From: LMUY01 sp965199555
GTDB taxonomy: Bacteria > Pseudomonadota > Alphaproteobacteria > Acetobacterales > Acetobacteraceae
Reading direction: 5' to 3'
DNA length: 64,000 nt
Assembly (NCBI GenBank): GCA_965199555.1
Contig: CBDASJ010000017.1
Span: forward strand, 310,001-374,000
Shown here: positions 18,801 to 25,822 of the stretch, piece after piece
How the letters are laid out: every line of letters starts with the position of its first letter
Position numbering within the stretch: position 1 is the first letter of the stretch
Position numbers and translations under genes: made by a program
Notes under the pieces: model-generated
Database searches by the model: none
Told to the model about the DNA's origin: nothing
The model's input: only the letters and a program-made list of their open reading frames with translations

Positions 18801-19995
18801 CGGCATCCTGGGGCTGCGCGGCAACGCCGTGCCACAGCGGCCGGCCGATCCGCTGACGGCGGACATCGACCGCAGCATCGAGCAGGTTTCGGCCGATGTG
18901 GCGCCGCGTCTGGATGGCTCGCTGGTGTTCCGTGGCAGGTCCGGGGATGCCGGCCTGGGCGAGTTGTTCAGCCTGGAAGCGCCGTTGGAGGCCAGCTTCT
19001 CGCCGGCCGGCTATGGCAGGCTGAAAGTTCAGGTGACGCCGACGGCGTTGTTTGCCGGGCAGATCTCCCAGGCGAACGAAGCGCTGTTCGGCAACAACCC
19101 GTTGGCACCGGCCGGTACGACCTTCCGTAAAAGCCGCGATCAGAACGCCTATGGCACCGGGCTGGACGTGGGCTATGCCTATGATTTCGTGTCCGCGGAT
19201 ATCGGCACGTCGCCGATCGGCTTCCGGGACAGCCAGGTCATCGGCGGCATCACCTTCGCGCCGCGCATCAGCAACGAGCTGACCGTTCGCGTGTTGGGCG
19301 AGCGTCGCTCCGTCACCGACAGCCTCCTGTCCTATGCCGGCCAGCGCGACCCGCTGACTGGGCAAAGCTGGGGTGGCGTCACGCGCAACCGCGGCCACCT
19401 CCAGTTCGAGGGCACCGTCGGCAACGTCAGCTACTACGCCGGCGCCGGTGCTGGTGTGCTGGTGGGTGACCACGTGAAGTCCAACACCGAGGTTGAGGCC
19501 GGGGCAGGGCTTAGCTTCCCGGTGTGGACGACGCCGACGCAGGAAGTCCGCACGGGCCTGGACCTGGTGTATTTTGGGTTCGACAGGAACCTGAACAACT
19601 TCACCTTCGGCAGCGGCGGCTATTTCAGTCCGCAGCAATTCTTCGCGGCGCTGTTCCCGGTCAATTACAAGGAACAGGTTACGCCTGACCTGAGCTACTC
19701 GGTGGGTGGGTCGATCGGCGTGCAGACCTTCCGGGCCAAAAGCGCGCTGGTGTTCCCGAACGACCCGGATCGCCAATCGGCGTTGAACGCGCTGGCCAGC
19801 AGCAACAGCAACACGGTAACCCGGATCGCCGGGTTCAAGGACACCGGCGTGGCGGGCGGGGCCCATGCGGATGTCGACTACCGCGTGACAAACAACCTGC
19901 ACATCGGCGCGCGTGCCGGGTTCGACAAATCGGGCAATTTCACCGAAGGCACCGGGTTGGTCTATGCGCGCTACGTTTTCAACAACCCGTTGTAG
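15889..19995 (+). CDS. bcsC: Cellulose synthase outer-membrane exporter BcsC
   Basis: About 1368 residues: a signal peptide (ending near AEAQTAPSP), many TPR-like helical repeats over the first ~900 residues (for example RNPDALAAQAQAAAERGNQQ and VDSLAMLALIRKQQGRMPDA), a variable linker, then a C-terminal beta-barrel of about 340 residues ending YARYVFNNPL. The TPR part spans the periplasm and the barrel passes cellulose across the outer membrane. I prefer ATG 15889 because GAGGA lies about 11 bp before it. GTG 15871, overlapping the bcsAB stop, is an alternative. It directly follows bcsAB and is followed by bcsD 12 bp later. Confidence 0.95.
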   Translation: MGPYSPAFRALLLASATVTPLAAAEAQTAPSPTTQSSTADAIRVLLDQANYWRSKDEPQRADEALGRVLALDPRNPDALAAQAQAAAERGNQQVAMAALAKLQAARPGDPRIDSIQQVLRAGPLDNAALSEARRLAQAGKPADAVAAYRRAFKGSSPPPSLAAEYYQTLASTDGNWDAARDGLASQVRTNPQDLRTQLAYAQALTYHEGTRADGVDRLAALSKLPSIGQQATVAWRQALLWSSDDDRTQGQLNAYLSRNPTDADLDAKKTELTRTIPDPGIRSRLSGYNALEGKQTADAERNFNAALAYNPNDVDSLAMLALIRKQQGRMPDARRLIDKAVSLAPDRREELLSAVGLDAAALASGNRSGNPGASGGGDGGLAIRRDYAQVAALTRRGEYAEAETKLRRLMGNRPNLGNYLQLGDLQARAGKLADAEASFRTVLRSQPRNVAALSGLGNVLTREGKEDEAQQIFARAGVQGGGQSRAAQLANQAKAATDSAARIALLRSAVADAPADPWLRLELARNLLAQNQAADARQVMAPVTGAAKPTVEQLRAGIYFADNSHDWPLVGSLVEKLPPAARTGDMRTLAVRADASNDLREAQSQGGPAAEAQRLVALAAKPDPTGVRGTVFAQELIKLGDKRDAREVIRVALNASRPPLPQQRIAYGGMLIAAGYPRDAQVVTGGLQGDRLNPLERSNLAEVRDNAAVFSSDRLAGRGNTADAYDELAPRLAQNPENPDLNMALARLYEAHRQPSKAVAITEELLKRNPSSLSVRVATINAALAAGDTGRAAELAGQTKEEFSDDPQAWLASANVARARGLNGEALSDLRTARSLRTKQLDTTDSSDASSVMPEGWLSGRQYALNIVGDVANDASPTPISAVGRAEPVTREYERYAQYLPATSLDDPRPAPSTRIAQSDTAAPLLAPPASPTAPIQLSQGLAADGGAVSYGNPFRSTPSPTLDEPNATPGGILGLRGNAVPQRPADPLTADIDRSIEQVSADVAPRLDGSLVFRGRSGDAGLGELFSLEAPLEASFSPAGYGRLKVQVTPTALFAGQISQANEALFGNNPLAPAGTTFRKSRDQNAYGTGLDVGYAYDFVSADIGTSPIGFRDSQVIGGITFAPRISNELTVRVLGERRSVTDSLLSYAGQRDPLTGQSWGGVTRNRGHLQFEGTVGNVSYYAGAGAGVLVGDHVKSNTEVEAGAGLSFPVWTTPTQEVRTGLDLVYFGFDRNLNNFTFGSGGYFSPQQFFAALFPVNYKEQVTPDLSYSVGGSIGVQTFRAKSALVFPNDPDRQSALNALASSNSNTVTRIAGFKDTGVAGGAHADVDYRVTNNLHIGARAGFDKSGNFTEGTGLVYARYVFNNPL

Positions 19996-20007
19996 AAGGC
20001 GGTGAGC

Positions 20008-20472
20008 ATGGATGAGTCCGCCACCCTGCCGGCAGGGTTGCAGCAACCGGCGGTGCAATGGCGTTTGTTCCTCCGCTCCCTTGCGGAGGAGGTGGACAGC
20101 CTGGCCGGGATCGGCGACCGCGACGACATGCTGCGTGGCGTGGGGCGTCGCATGTCCCGCCTGATGCCGCTGCCGCCCGTGCAGTCGCTGCAGGCACTGG
20201 AGATGGAGGTCAACGACGCCTTGGAGGGTGTCGGCTGGGGCACGGCGACATTGTCGCTCAGCGGGACGGAGCGGGTCTTGCAGATCGTCCATAGCGGCTT
20301 CCCGCGGGTAGGCTCCCTGGGCACGCCGACCGGGCAGTGGCTGAGCGCACTGCTTGAAGGGCTGTATGATGGCTGGTTCGCACAGCAGCCGGGCAGCAAG
20401 GCCTCGCTGTCCACCCGGCGGCTGGACGGCAGCTTCGGCTCCACGGTGGTGTTGAGCTACGCCCGGCGTTAG
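20008..20472 (+). CDS. bcsD: Cellulose synthase subunit BcsD
   Basis: About 154 residues, the usual BcsD length (156 in Komagataeibacter). It has conserved features such as RLFLRSLAEEVDSLAGIGDR at the N-terminus and LEGLYDGWFAQQPGSK near the C-terminus. BcsD forms an octameric ring that helps align exporting complexes and improves crystallinity. An AAGG about 8 bp before the ATG supports 20008 over the GTG at 20002. Together with the upstream bcsH-like gene this makes a type I-style bcs operon. High confidence. Confidence 0.92.
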   Translation: MDESATLPAGLQQPAVQWRLFLRSLAEEVDSLAGIGDRDDMLRGVGRRMSRLMPLPPVQSLQALEMEVNDALEGVGWGTATLSLSGTERVLQIVHSGFPRVGSLGTPTGQWLSALLEGLYDGWFAQQPGSKASLSTRRLDGSFGSTVVLSYARR

Positions 20473-20551
20473 CGCACACGGGCGTATTGTCACGCCATTA
20501 GCAATCGTGGTGTAGCTCAGCTTCCACAGACTTCCGACGCGGAGCGGACTC

Positions 20552-21556
20552 ATGACGCCTGACGCACGCAGTGACATCGGCCGGCTCGGACGGCGGGGTT
20601 TGCTGGCTGGTGGCGTTGCCGCATGCCTGCTACCGGCGGCGGCGCGGGCTGCCATCGTCAATATGTGCGTCATCGGCACGGATGGGTGGCTTTTCCCCGC
20701 CTTCGACGAGGTGCGCCGCAGCGACCTGGCACTGGTGCGCCGCACCGCCCAGTTCGTGAACGAGGCGGTGGGCGTGCTGCGCATGGCGAAGATCGAAACC
20801 GTGGTGTCGTTCACCCCGGCGAAGTCGCGGGTGTATCGCGAGTTCCTGCCGTCGGATTTCAAGTGGTCCCCGGACGCGGAGAAGCGCTACGGCGTCGCCT
20901 TGGAGGAACTCCGCCGCTCCAACACGCTGGTGCCGGACCAGGCGACGATGTTCGCCGAGGCACGCAAGCAGGCGCCCGCCGAGCTGCTGTTCTTCAAGGC
21001 CGACACGCATTGGACCGCGCCCGGTGCCGCCAAGTCCGCCACGCTGCTGGCCGGCGCGATCAAGGAGAAGATGCATCTGCCGCCCGCCAGTGGGCCGGGG
21101 ATCAAGCTTGCCGCCGCAACCTCCGTGCTACAGGAGCGCAACGACCTGGCGGCGTTGCTGCCGACGCCGGATCAGTCGAAATACCCGTTCCAAAGCTACA
21201 TGGTGCGCAAGCCGGCGGAGACGAACGGCGGCGGCCTGCTGGCGGACGACGCGGCCGACGTGATCGTCATGGGCAACAGCTTCATGCAGCCGGCGTACGG
21301 CTTCGCCAACCTCGTGTCGGAGCAGTTGGACCGCCCGGTGTCGCTGCTGTGGAAGGTCCATCAGTTCAGCCCGTACTACAACATGCTCACCTATCTGGGC
21401 AGCGACGCCTTCAAGAAGCAGCGGCCGAAGCTGATCGTGTGGAACTTCGCCGAGGTCGACATGGAAACGCCGTCGAACAACCCAGGTGCCTGGGGTGACA
21501 CGGTGATGCCGCCCGCCACCTTTATGACCAACCTGCACAAGGCGCTCGGCGTCTGA
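20552..21556 (+). CDS. AlgJ/AlgX-like SGNH acetyltransferase-type protein
   Basis: A 334-residue exported protein of the AlgX/AlgJ family, whose known members add O-acetyl groups to alginate or cellulose in the periplasm. A signal with an RR pair precedes the hydrophobic stretch (GRRGLLAGGVAACLLPAAA). The catalytic triad residues are visible: Asp151 and His153 in KADTHWTAPG, and Ser243 in VMGNSFM (the family usually has Asp or Thr where this has Asn). GGAG lies 7 bp before the ATG. It begins 79 bp after bcsD and overlaps the AlgF-like gene by one base. No MBOAT (AlgI/WssH) acetyl transporter is in the window. Modification of cellulose is inferred from position. Confidence 0.82.
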   Translation: MTPDARSDIGRLGRRGLLAGGVAACLLPAAARAAIVNMCVIGTDGWLFPAFDEVRRSDLALVRRTAQFVNEAVGVLRMAKIETVVSFTPAKSRVYREFLPSDFKWSPDAEKRYGVALEELRRSNTLVPDQATMFAEARKQAPAELLFFKADTHWTAPGAAKSATLLAGAIKEKMHLPPASGPGIKLAAATSVLQERNDLAALLPTPDQSKYPFQSYMVRKPAETNGGGLLADDAADVIVMGNSFMQPAYGFANLVSEQLDRPVSLLWKVHQFSPYYNMLTYLGSDAFKKQRPKLIVWNFAEVDMETPSNNPGAWGDTVMPPATFMTNLHKALGV

Positions 21557-22230
21557 TGCGGCCAGGCTGGCTGGTCCTGCCGGCGCTGGTGACCGCGCTG
21601 CCGGCGCTGGGGCAGGAGGCGTTGTATGGTGCCCAGCCGCCGCCCGGTTCGGCGTTCGTGCGCTTCGCCAACGCCACGGCCAGCACGGTGGAGGTTCGCC
21701 CCGCTTTCCTTGCCGCCAACACGCTGGGCACCGGCGGTCCGACCCGCGTCAGCGCCTACGCGGTGGTAGAGAAAGTGGCCGGGAAAGCCCTGCCGCTGGA
21801 GGTGCAATCCGCCGGGAAGTCAGCCCACGCCACGCTGACGGTGGCACCCGACAGCTTCAACACCGTGCTGGTGCGCGATGATGCGTCGGGAGGCTTGTCC
21901 GCGAGCGTCGTGCCGGATGGGGCGGAGTTCAACCAGGCGCGGGCCCGGCTGTCATTCTACAACGCCACGCCGTCCTGCCCGGCCGCCAGCCTGGCACTGG
22001 CTCCCGCGGGAACGGCGGTGTTCAGCGACGTGGCGCCGGGTGCGGTGCGGACCCGCAGCGTCAACCCGGTGAAGGCCCTGGTGCGGGCGGGCTGCACCGG
22101 GCAGGCGGCCGAAGACGTGATGCTGCAGGATATGGAGACTGGCGGCAGCTACAGCGTGTGGCTGATGCTGCCGGGCGGCCATCCCGTCACCTTCATCACA
22201 CGGGACACCACGTTGCCGTATAAACCGTAG
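21556..22230 (+). CDS. AlgF-like periplasmic acetylation accessory protein
   Basis: 224 residues with a signal peptide (MRPGWLVLPALVTALPALGQ) and a mature start EALYGAQPPPGSAFVRFANA. This resembles the AlgF opening, where a short 'ALY..PPPGSAFVR' segment begins the mature protein. AlgF supports alginate O-acetylation in the periplasm together with AlgJ/AlgX. The ATG overlaps the stop of the AlgJ-like gene, implying co-translation and joint function. Two cysteines (SCPAAS and AGCTGQ) may pair. Family similarity is read by eye, so it is less certain than the AlgJ call. Confidence 0.7.
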   Translation: MRPGWLVLPALVTALPALGQEALYGAQPPPGSAFVRFANATASTVEVRPAFLAANTLGTGGPTRVSAYAVVEKVAGKALPLEVQSAGKSAHATLTVAPDSFNTVLVRDDASGGLSASVVPDGAEFNQARARLSFYNATPSCPAASLALAPAGTAVFSDVAPGAVRTRSVNPVKALVRAGCTGQAAEDVMLQDMETGGSYSVWLMLPGGHPVTFITRDTTLPYKP

Positions 22231-22233
22231 CCG

Positions 22234-22815
22234 ATGCAGAACGGGCAGGCGAGGCCGCGGGTGATCGTGCTGCATGGCGCGCATGGCGGACCCGATACGA
22301 ATTGGTTTCCGTGGCTCCATGCCACCTTGGACGCCGCCGGGCTGGCGGTGGTGCGGCCGCGGCTGCCGACCCCAGAGGGTCAATCCTTGGCATCGTGGCT
22401 GCATGCCTATGACCGCGCAGTCCAGCCGTTGCCGCCGGCGCCGACCATCCTGGTCGGGCACAGTCTCGGGGCGGCGTTCGCGCTGCGCCTGGCCGAGCGC
22501 GCGATCGAACCGTTTGAAGGCCTGTATCTGGCCGCCGGGTTCATCGGCGCGCTTGGCTTGCCGGACTACGACGGCATCAACCAATCGTTCTTCGCGGAGC
22601 CGTTCGACTGGGCCGGCATCCGGCGGCGAGCAGGAAGCGCGTGCCGTTGTTGGGCAAGTGACAACGATCCGTATGTTCCGCTGTCCCGATCCCGAGACCT
22701 GGCCGACGCCTTCGACGCGCCGATCGAGATTGTGCCGGGCGGTGGGCACCTCAACAGTGAGATTGGCTTCAACACGTTCCCGCAGCTACGAGATGCTATC
22801 CTGAGCCGCCGGTAA
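22234..22815 (+). CDS. RBBP9/YdeN-type serine hydrolase
   Basis: 193 residues, a small alpha/beta hydrolase. The nucleophile is Ser77 in ILVGHSLGAA. The acid is Asp142 or 144 in ASDNDPYVP and the base is His171 in VPGGGHLNSEIGF, the RBBP9/YdeN pattern. It has no signal peptide, so it is cytoplasmic. It starts 3 bp after the AlgF-like stop and therefore appears to be the last gene of the extended cellulose operon. Substrate unknown; a deacylase role is possible but not shown. It converges with the hydroxybutyryl-CoA dehydrogenase gene. Confidence 0.82.
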   Translation: MQNGQARPRVIVLHGAHGGPDTNWFPWLHATLDAAGLAVVRPRLPTPEGQSLASWLHAYDRAVQPLPPAPTILVGHSLGAAFALRLAERAIEPFEGLYLAAGFIGALGLPDYDGINQSFFAEPFDWAGIRRRAGSACRCWASDNDPYVPLSRSRDLADAFDAPIEIVPGGGHLNSEIGFNTFPQLRDAILSRR

Positions 22816-22819
22816 GCGG

Positions 22820-22839
22820 CGACGCGCGCTACCGCGTCG
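22820..22839. terminator. Short hairpin between convergent genes
   Basis: A perfect 7-bp stem (CGACGCG, 6-base loop, CGCGTCG) lies in the 13-bp gap between convergent genes and overlaps the last codons of the dehydrogenase gene. There is no T-run. It could end transcription from both sides, but the evidence is only structural. Confidence 0.3.
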
Positions 22840-23710
22840 GTGTGGGCGGCGTCGTGTTGTAGTCGTAGAAGCCGCGACCGGCCTTGCGCCCGACCCACCC
22901 GGCCTCGACATACTTTACCAGCAGCGGGCAGGGGCGGTATTTGCTGTCCGACAGCCCCTCATACAGCACCTGCATGATCGACAGGCAGGTATCCAGCCCG
23001 ATGAAATCGCCGAGTTCCAGCGGCCCCATCGGGTGGTTGGCGCCAAGCTTCATGGCGGCATCGATGCTGGCGATCGTGCCCACGCCTTCATACAGGGCAT
23101 AGACCGCCTCGTTGATCATCGGCACCAGTATTCGGTTGACGATGAACCCCGGGAAGTCTTCCGCCGCCGCTGTGGTCTTGTGCAGCCGGGTCGCCAAGGC
23201 CTGCACGGTTTGGAAGGTCGCCTCGTCGGTCGCGATGCCGCGAATCACCTCCACCAGCTTCATCACCGGCACCGGGTTCATGAAGTGCATGCCGATGAAC
23301 TTGCCGGGCCGGTCCGTCGCGGCGCCCAGTCGGGTGATGGAGATAGAGGAGGTGTTGCTCGCCAGGATGCAATCAGGCCCGAGATGCGGGATCAGCGTGC
23401 GGAAGATCGCGCGCTTGGTGTCCTCCTTCTCGGTCGCCGCCTCGATCACCATGTCGCAGGGGCCGAACGCCGCGTAGTCGGTCGCGGGCGTGATGCGGGC
23501 CAGCGCCGCATCCTTGGCTTCGGCGGTGATCGTGCCCTTGCCGACCTGGCGGTCCATATTCTTCGCCATGGCCGCCATGGTCTTGTCCAACGCCTCCGGC
23601 TTGGCGTCCAGCAGCACCACGCTCAGCCCGGCCAAAGCGCAAACGTGGCTGATGCCGTTGCCCATCTGCCCGGCGCCGATCACGCCGAGCCGGTTGACCT
23701 CGGCCGGCAT
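22829..23710 (-). CDS. hbd: 3-hydroxybutyryl-CoA dehydrogenase
   Basis: 293 residues, the usual size of the stand-alone NAD-dependent 3-hydroxyacyl-CoA dehydrogenase. The N-terminal Rossmann motif is GVIGAGQMGNGISHVCALAG. The catalytic Ser/His/Asn region is SNTSSISITRLG with GMHFMNPVPVMKLVEVI, and the C-terminal helical domain has ANHPMGPLELGDFIGLDTC. It interconverts acetoacetyl-CoA and 3-hydroxybutyryl-CoA in fatty acid or butyrate/PHB metabolism. Its start overlaps the etfA stop (TGATG), so it is translated with the electron-transfer flavoprotein. Confidence 0.95.
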   Translation of the reverse strand: MPAEVNRLGVIGAGQMGNGISHVCALAGLSVVLLDAKPEALDKTMAAMAKNMDRQVGKGTITAEAKDAALARITPATDYAAFGPCDMVIEAATEKEDTKRAIFRTLIPHLGPDCILASNTSSISITRLGAATDRPGKFIGMHFMNPVPVMKLVEVIRGIATDEATFQTVQALATRLHKTTAAAEDFPGFIVNRILVPMINEAVYALYEGVGTIASIDAAMKLGANHPMGPLELGDFIGLDTCLSIMQVLYEGLSDSKYRPCPLLVKYVEAGWVGRKAGRGFYDYNTTPPTPTR

Positions 23711-24645
23711 CAGCCCTGCTCGAGCTCCGCCTTGAGTTCAGGCAACGCGGTGAACAAATCCGCCACCAGGCCGTAATCGGCGACCTGGAAGATCGGTGCG
23801 TCCTCATCCTTGTTGATGGCGACGATGACCTTGCTGTCCTTCATCCCGGCCAGATGCTGGATCGCGCCGGATATGCCGATCGCCATATAGAGGTCCGGTG
23901 CCACGATCTTGCCGGTCTGCCCGACCTGATAGTCGTTGGGCACGAAACCGGCATCCACCGCCGCCCGCGACGCGCCCACCGCGGCACCCAGCTTGTCGGC
24001 AATCGGGTCGAGCAGCTTGAAGTTGTCGCCGTTCTGCATGCCGCGTCCGCCGGATACCACGACGCGCGCTGCCGTCAGCTCCGGCCGCTCGGACTTCGAC
24101 AACTCGGCAGACACGAATTTGGAGGCCTCACCCGCGGCCGTAGCGGCCACGTCCTCGATCACGGCGCTGCCCCCCGTGGTCGCCACCGGGTCGAAGGAGG
24201 CGGCGCGGACCGTCAGCACCTTTTTGGCGTCGGACGATTTGACCGTGGCCATGGCGTTGCCGGCGTAGATCGGACGGACGAAGGTGTCGGCGTCGATCAC
24301 TTCGGCGATGTCGCTGACCGGCTGCACGTCCAGCATTGCCGCGACGCGCGGCATGACGTTCTTCCCGGTGGCGGTCGACGCGGCGAAGATATGGTCGTGG
24401 TGCCCGGCCATGGACACCAGCAGGTCGGCCAATGGTTCGGCCAGCGAATGCTGGTACACCGGGCTGTCGGCCTTGTGCACCTTGGTGACGCCGTCCAATT
24501 GCGCGGCGGCCTGGGCTGCGGCGTCGATGCCGCTGCCGGCCACCAGCACGTGGACCTCGCCCAGCTTGCGGGCGGCGGCGACGGCGCTGCGGGATGGCTG
24601 CTTGATCTCGGCGCCTTCGAAGTCGAGCAGGACGAGTGCGGCCAT
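23710..24645 (-). CDS. etfA: Electron transfer flavoprotein alpha subunit
   Basis: 311 residues. The C-terminal FAD-binding domain is clear: VVSGGRGMQNGDNFKLLDP, then AVDAGFVPNDYQVGQTGKIV and ISGAIQHLAGMKDSKVIVAI. With EtfB it carries electrons from acyl-CoA and other dehydrogenases to ETF:ubiquinone oxidoreductase. It begins directly after the etfB stop with no gap and ends overlapping hbd, making a tight etfB-etfA-hbd operon. Confidence 0.96.
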   Translation of the reverse strand: MAALVLLDFEGAEIKQPSRSAVAAARKLGEVHVLVAGSGIDAAAQAAAQLDGVTKVHKADSPVYQHSLAEPLADLLVSMAGHHDHIFAASTATGKNVMPRVAAMLDVQPVSDIAEVIDADTFVRPIYAGNAMATVKSSDAKKVLTVRAASFDPVATTGGSAVIEDVAATAAGEASKFVSAELSKSERPELTAARVVVSGGRGMQNGDNFKLLDPIADKLGAAVGASRAAVDAGFVPNDYQVGQTGKIVAPDLYMAIGISGAIQHLAGMKDSKVIVAINKDEDAPIFQVADYGLVADLFTALPELKAELEQG

Positions 24646-25395
24646 CTAGATCACCTTCGCTTCGGTCTTCAGCTTCGCCACCAGCTCCGCCACGGAGCCG
24701 ACCTTCTTGCCGGCCTGCCGCTTCGGCGGTTCCGCCACGCTCACCACGGTCAGGCGAGGGGCAGGATCTACGCCAAGATCTTCCGGCTTCACCGTCTCGA
24801 TCGGCTTCTTGCGCGCTTTCATGATGTTGGGCAGCGAGGCGTAGCGCGGCTCGTTCAGGCGCAGATCGGTGGTGATGATCGCGGGCAGGGTCAGCGCCAG
24901 CGTTTCCAGCCCGCCATCGATCTCCCGCGTCACCGTGATCGCATCGGCCGTCGGCTCCAGCTTGGACGCGAAGGTGCCCTGTGGCCAGCCGAGCAGCGCG
25001 GCCAGCATCTGCCCGGTGGCATTCATGTCGTCGTCGATGGCCTGCTTGCCCAGGATCACCAGGCGCGGCTGTTCCTTGTCGGCCAAGGCCTTCAGCATCT
25101 TGGCCACGGCCAACGGCTGCAACTCGGCAGTCGTTTCCACCAGGATGCCACGGTCGGCGCCCATGGCCAGCGCGGTGCGGATGGTTTCGGCGCAGGCCGG
25201 CACGCCCATGGACACGGCGACCACCTCGGTGGCAACGCCCTTTTCCTTCAAGCGGACGGCTTCCTCGATGGCGATCTCGTCGAACGGGTTCATCGACATC
25301 TTGACGCCGGACGTTTCCACGCCCGTGCCATCGGATTTGACGCGCACCTTCACGTTGTAATCGACCACTCGTTTGACTGCGACGAGGATTTTCAT
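24646..25395 (-). CDS. etfB: Electron transfer flavoprotein beta subunit
   Basis: 249 residues starting MKILVAVKRVVDYNVKVRVK. Conserved features are KMSMNPFDEIAIEEAVRLKE, the AMP-binding ILVETTAELQPLAVAKML, and the signature LVILGKQAIDDDMNATGQML. It is partner to EtfA in electron transfer from flavoprotein dehydrogenases. A longer upstream reading exists, but the ATG at 25395 gives the standard length. First gene of the etfBA-hbd operon. Confidence 0.97.
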   Translation of the reverse strand: MKILVAVKRVVDYNVKVRVKSDGTGVETSGVKMSMNPFDEIAIEEAVRLKEKGVATEVVAVSMGVPACAETIRTALAMGADRGILVETTAELQPLAVAKMLKALADKEQPRLVILGKQAIDDDMNATGQMLAALLGWPQGTFASKLEPTADAITVTREIDGGLETLALTLPAIITTDLRLNEPRYASLPNIMKARKKPIETVKPEDLGVDPAPRLTVVSVAEPPKRQAGKKVGSVAELVAKLKTEAKVI

Positions 25396-25537
25396 GGAAG
25401 CGCCATCGTTTCCTGTATCTCGGGGGAGCCGGTGTGGGGAAGCGCCGCCGACCCGGCCGCCTCCACGCAAGCACTGGCTGTTGGTTGTTCGACCTTAGAA
25501 GTCGCCGCCGCGCACTGTCAAACCACGGGCGTGCGGC

Positions 25538-25732
25538 TCATGACCGCAGCAGGTGCAGCAACAACATGAACATGACCAGCGTCCCCGCCTGGAGCAGCAC
25601 GCGCCAGCGCATCAGCCGGTTCGATCGCACCGGATCGCCGCCGCCGCGGGCCAGGCCGATCAGCCCGGCGAACAGCACGCCCAGCGTCGCTAGCATCATC
25701 AGCACGACAAGCATGACCAACACGATCTTCAT
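25538..25732 (-). CDS. Small HIG1-type two-helix membrane protein
   Basis: 64 residues with two hydrophobic segments (VLVMLVVLMMLATLGVLFAG and LQAGTLVMFMLLLHLL) joined by the conserved loop SNRLMRWRVLLQ, which fits the HIG1 domain (N-L-M-R-x-R-V-x-x-Q). HIG1 proteins associate with respiratory supercomplexes and cytochrome oxidase; bacterial versions are little studied. It lies 142 bp upstream of etfB on the same strand, and divergent from the MscS gene. Family assignment rests on the short loop motif. Confidence 0.72.
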   Translation of the reverse strand: MKIVLVMLVVLMMLATLGVLFAGLIGLARGGGDPVRSNRLMRWRVLLQAGTLVMFMLLLHLLRS

Positions 25733-25822
25733 GACGGAGAGATGGGAACCCCCGCCGGTTTGTGCACCCCAACGGCGGCGTCACGGTTGACACGGCCCCC
25801 CGCGATATGGGGGAAGGCGGCG

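Noticed and set aside
20510..20551. tRNA-like string TAGCTCAG between bcsD and the AlgJ-like gene
   Set aside because: No acceptor, anticodon or T-arm pairing could be drawn, so it is not a tRNA.
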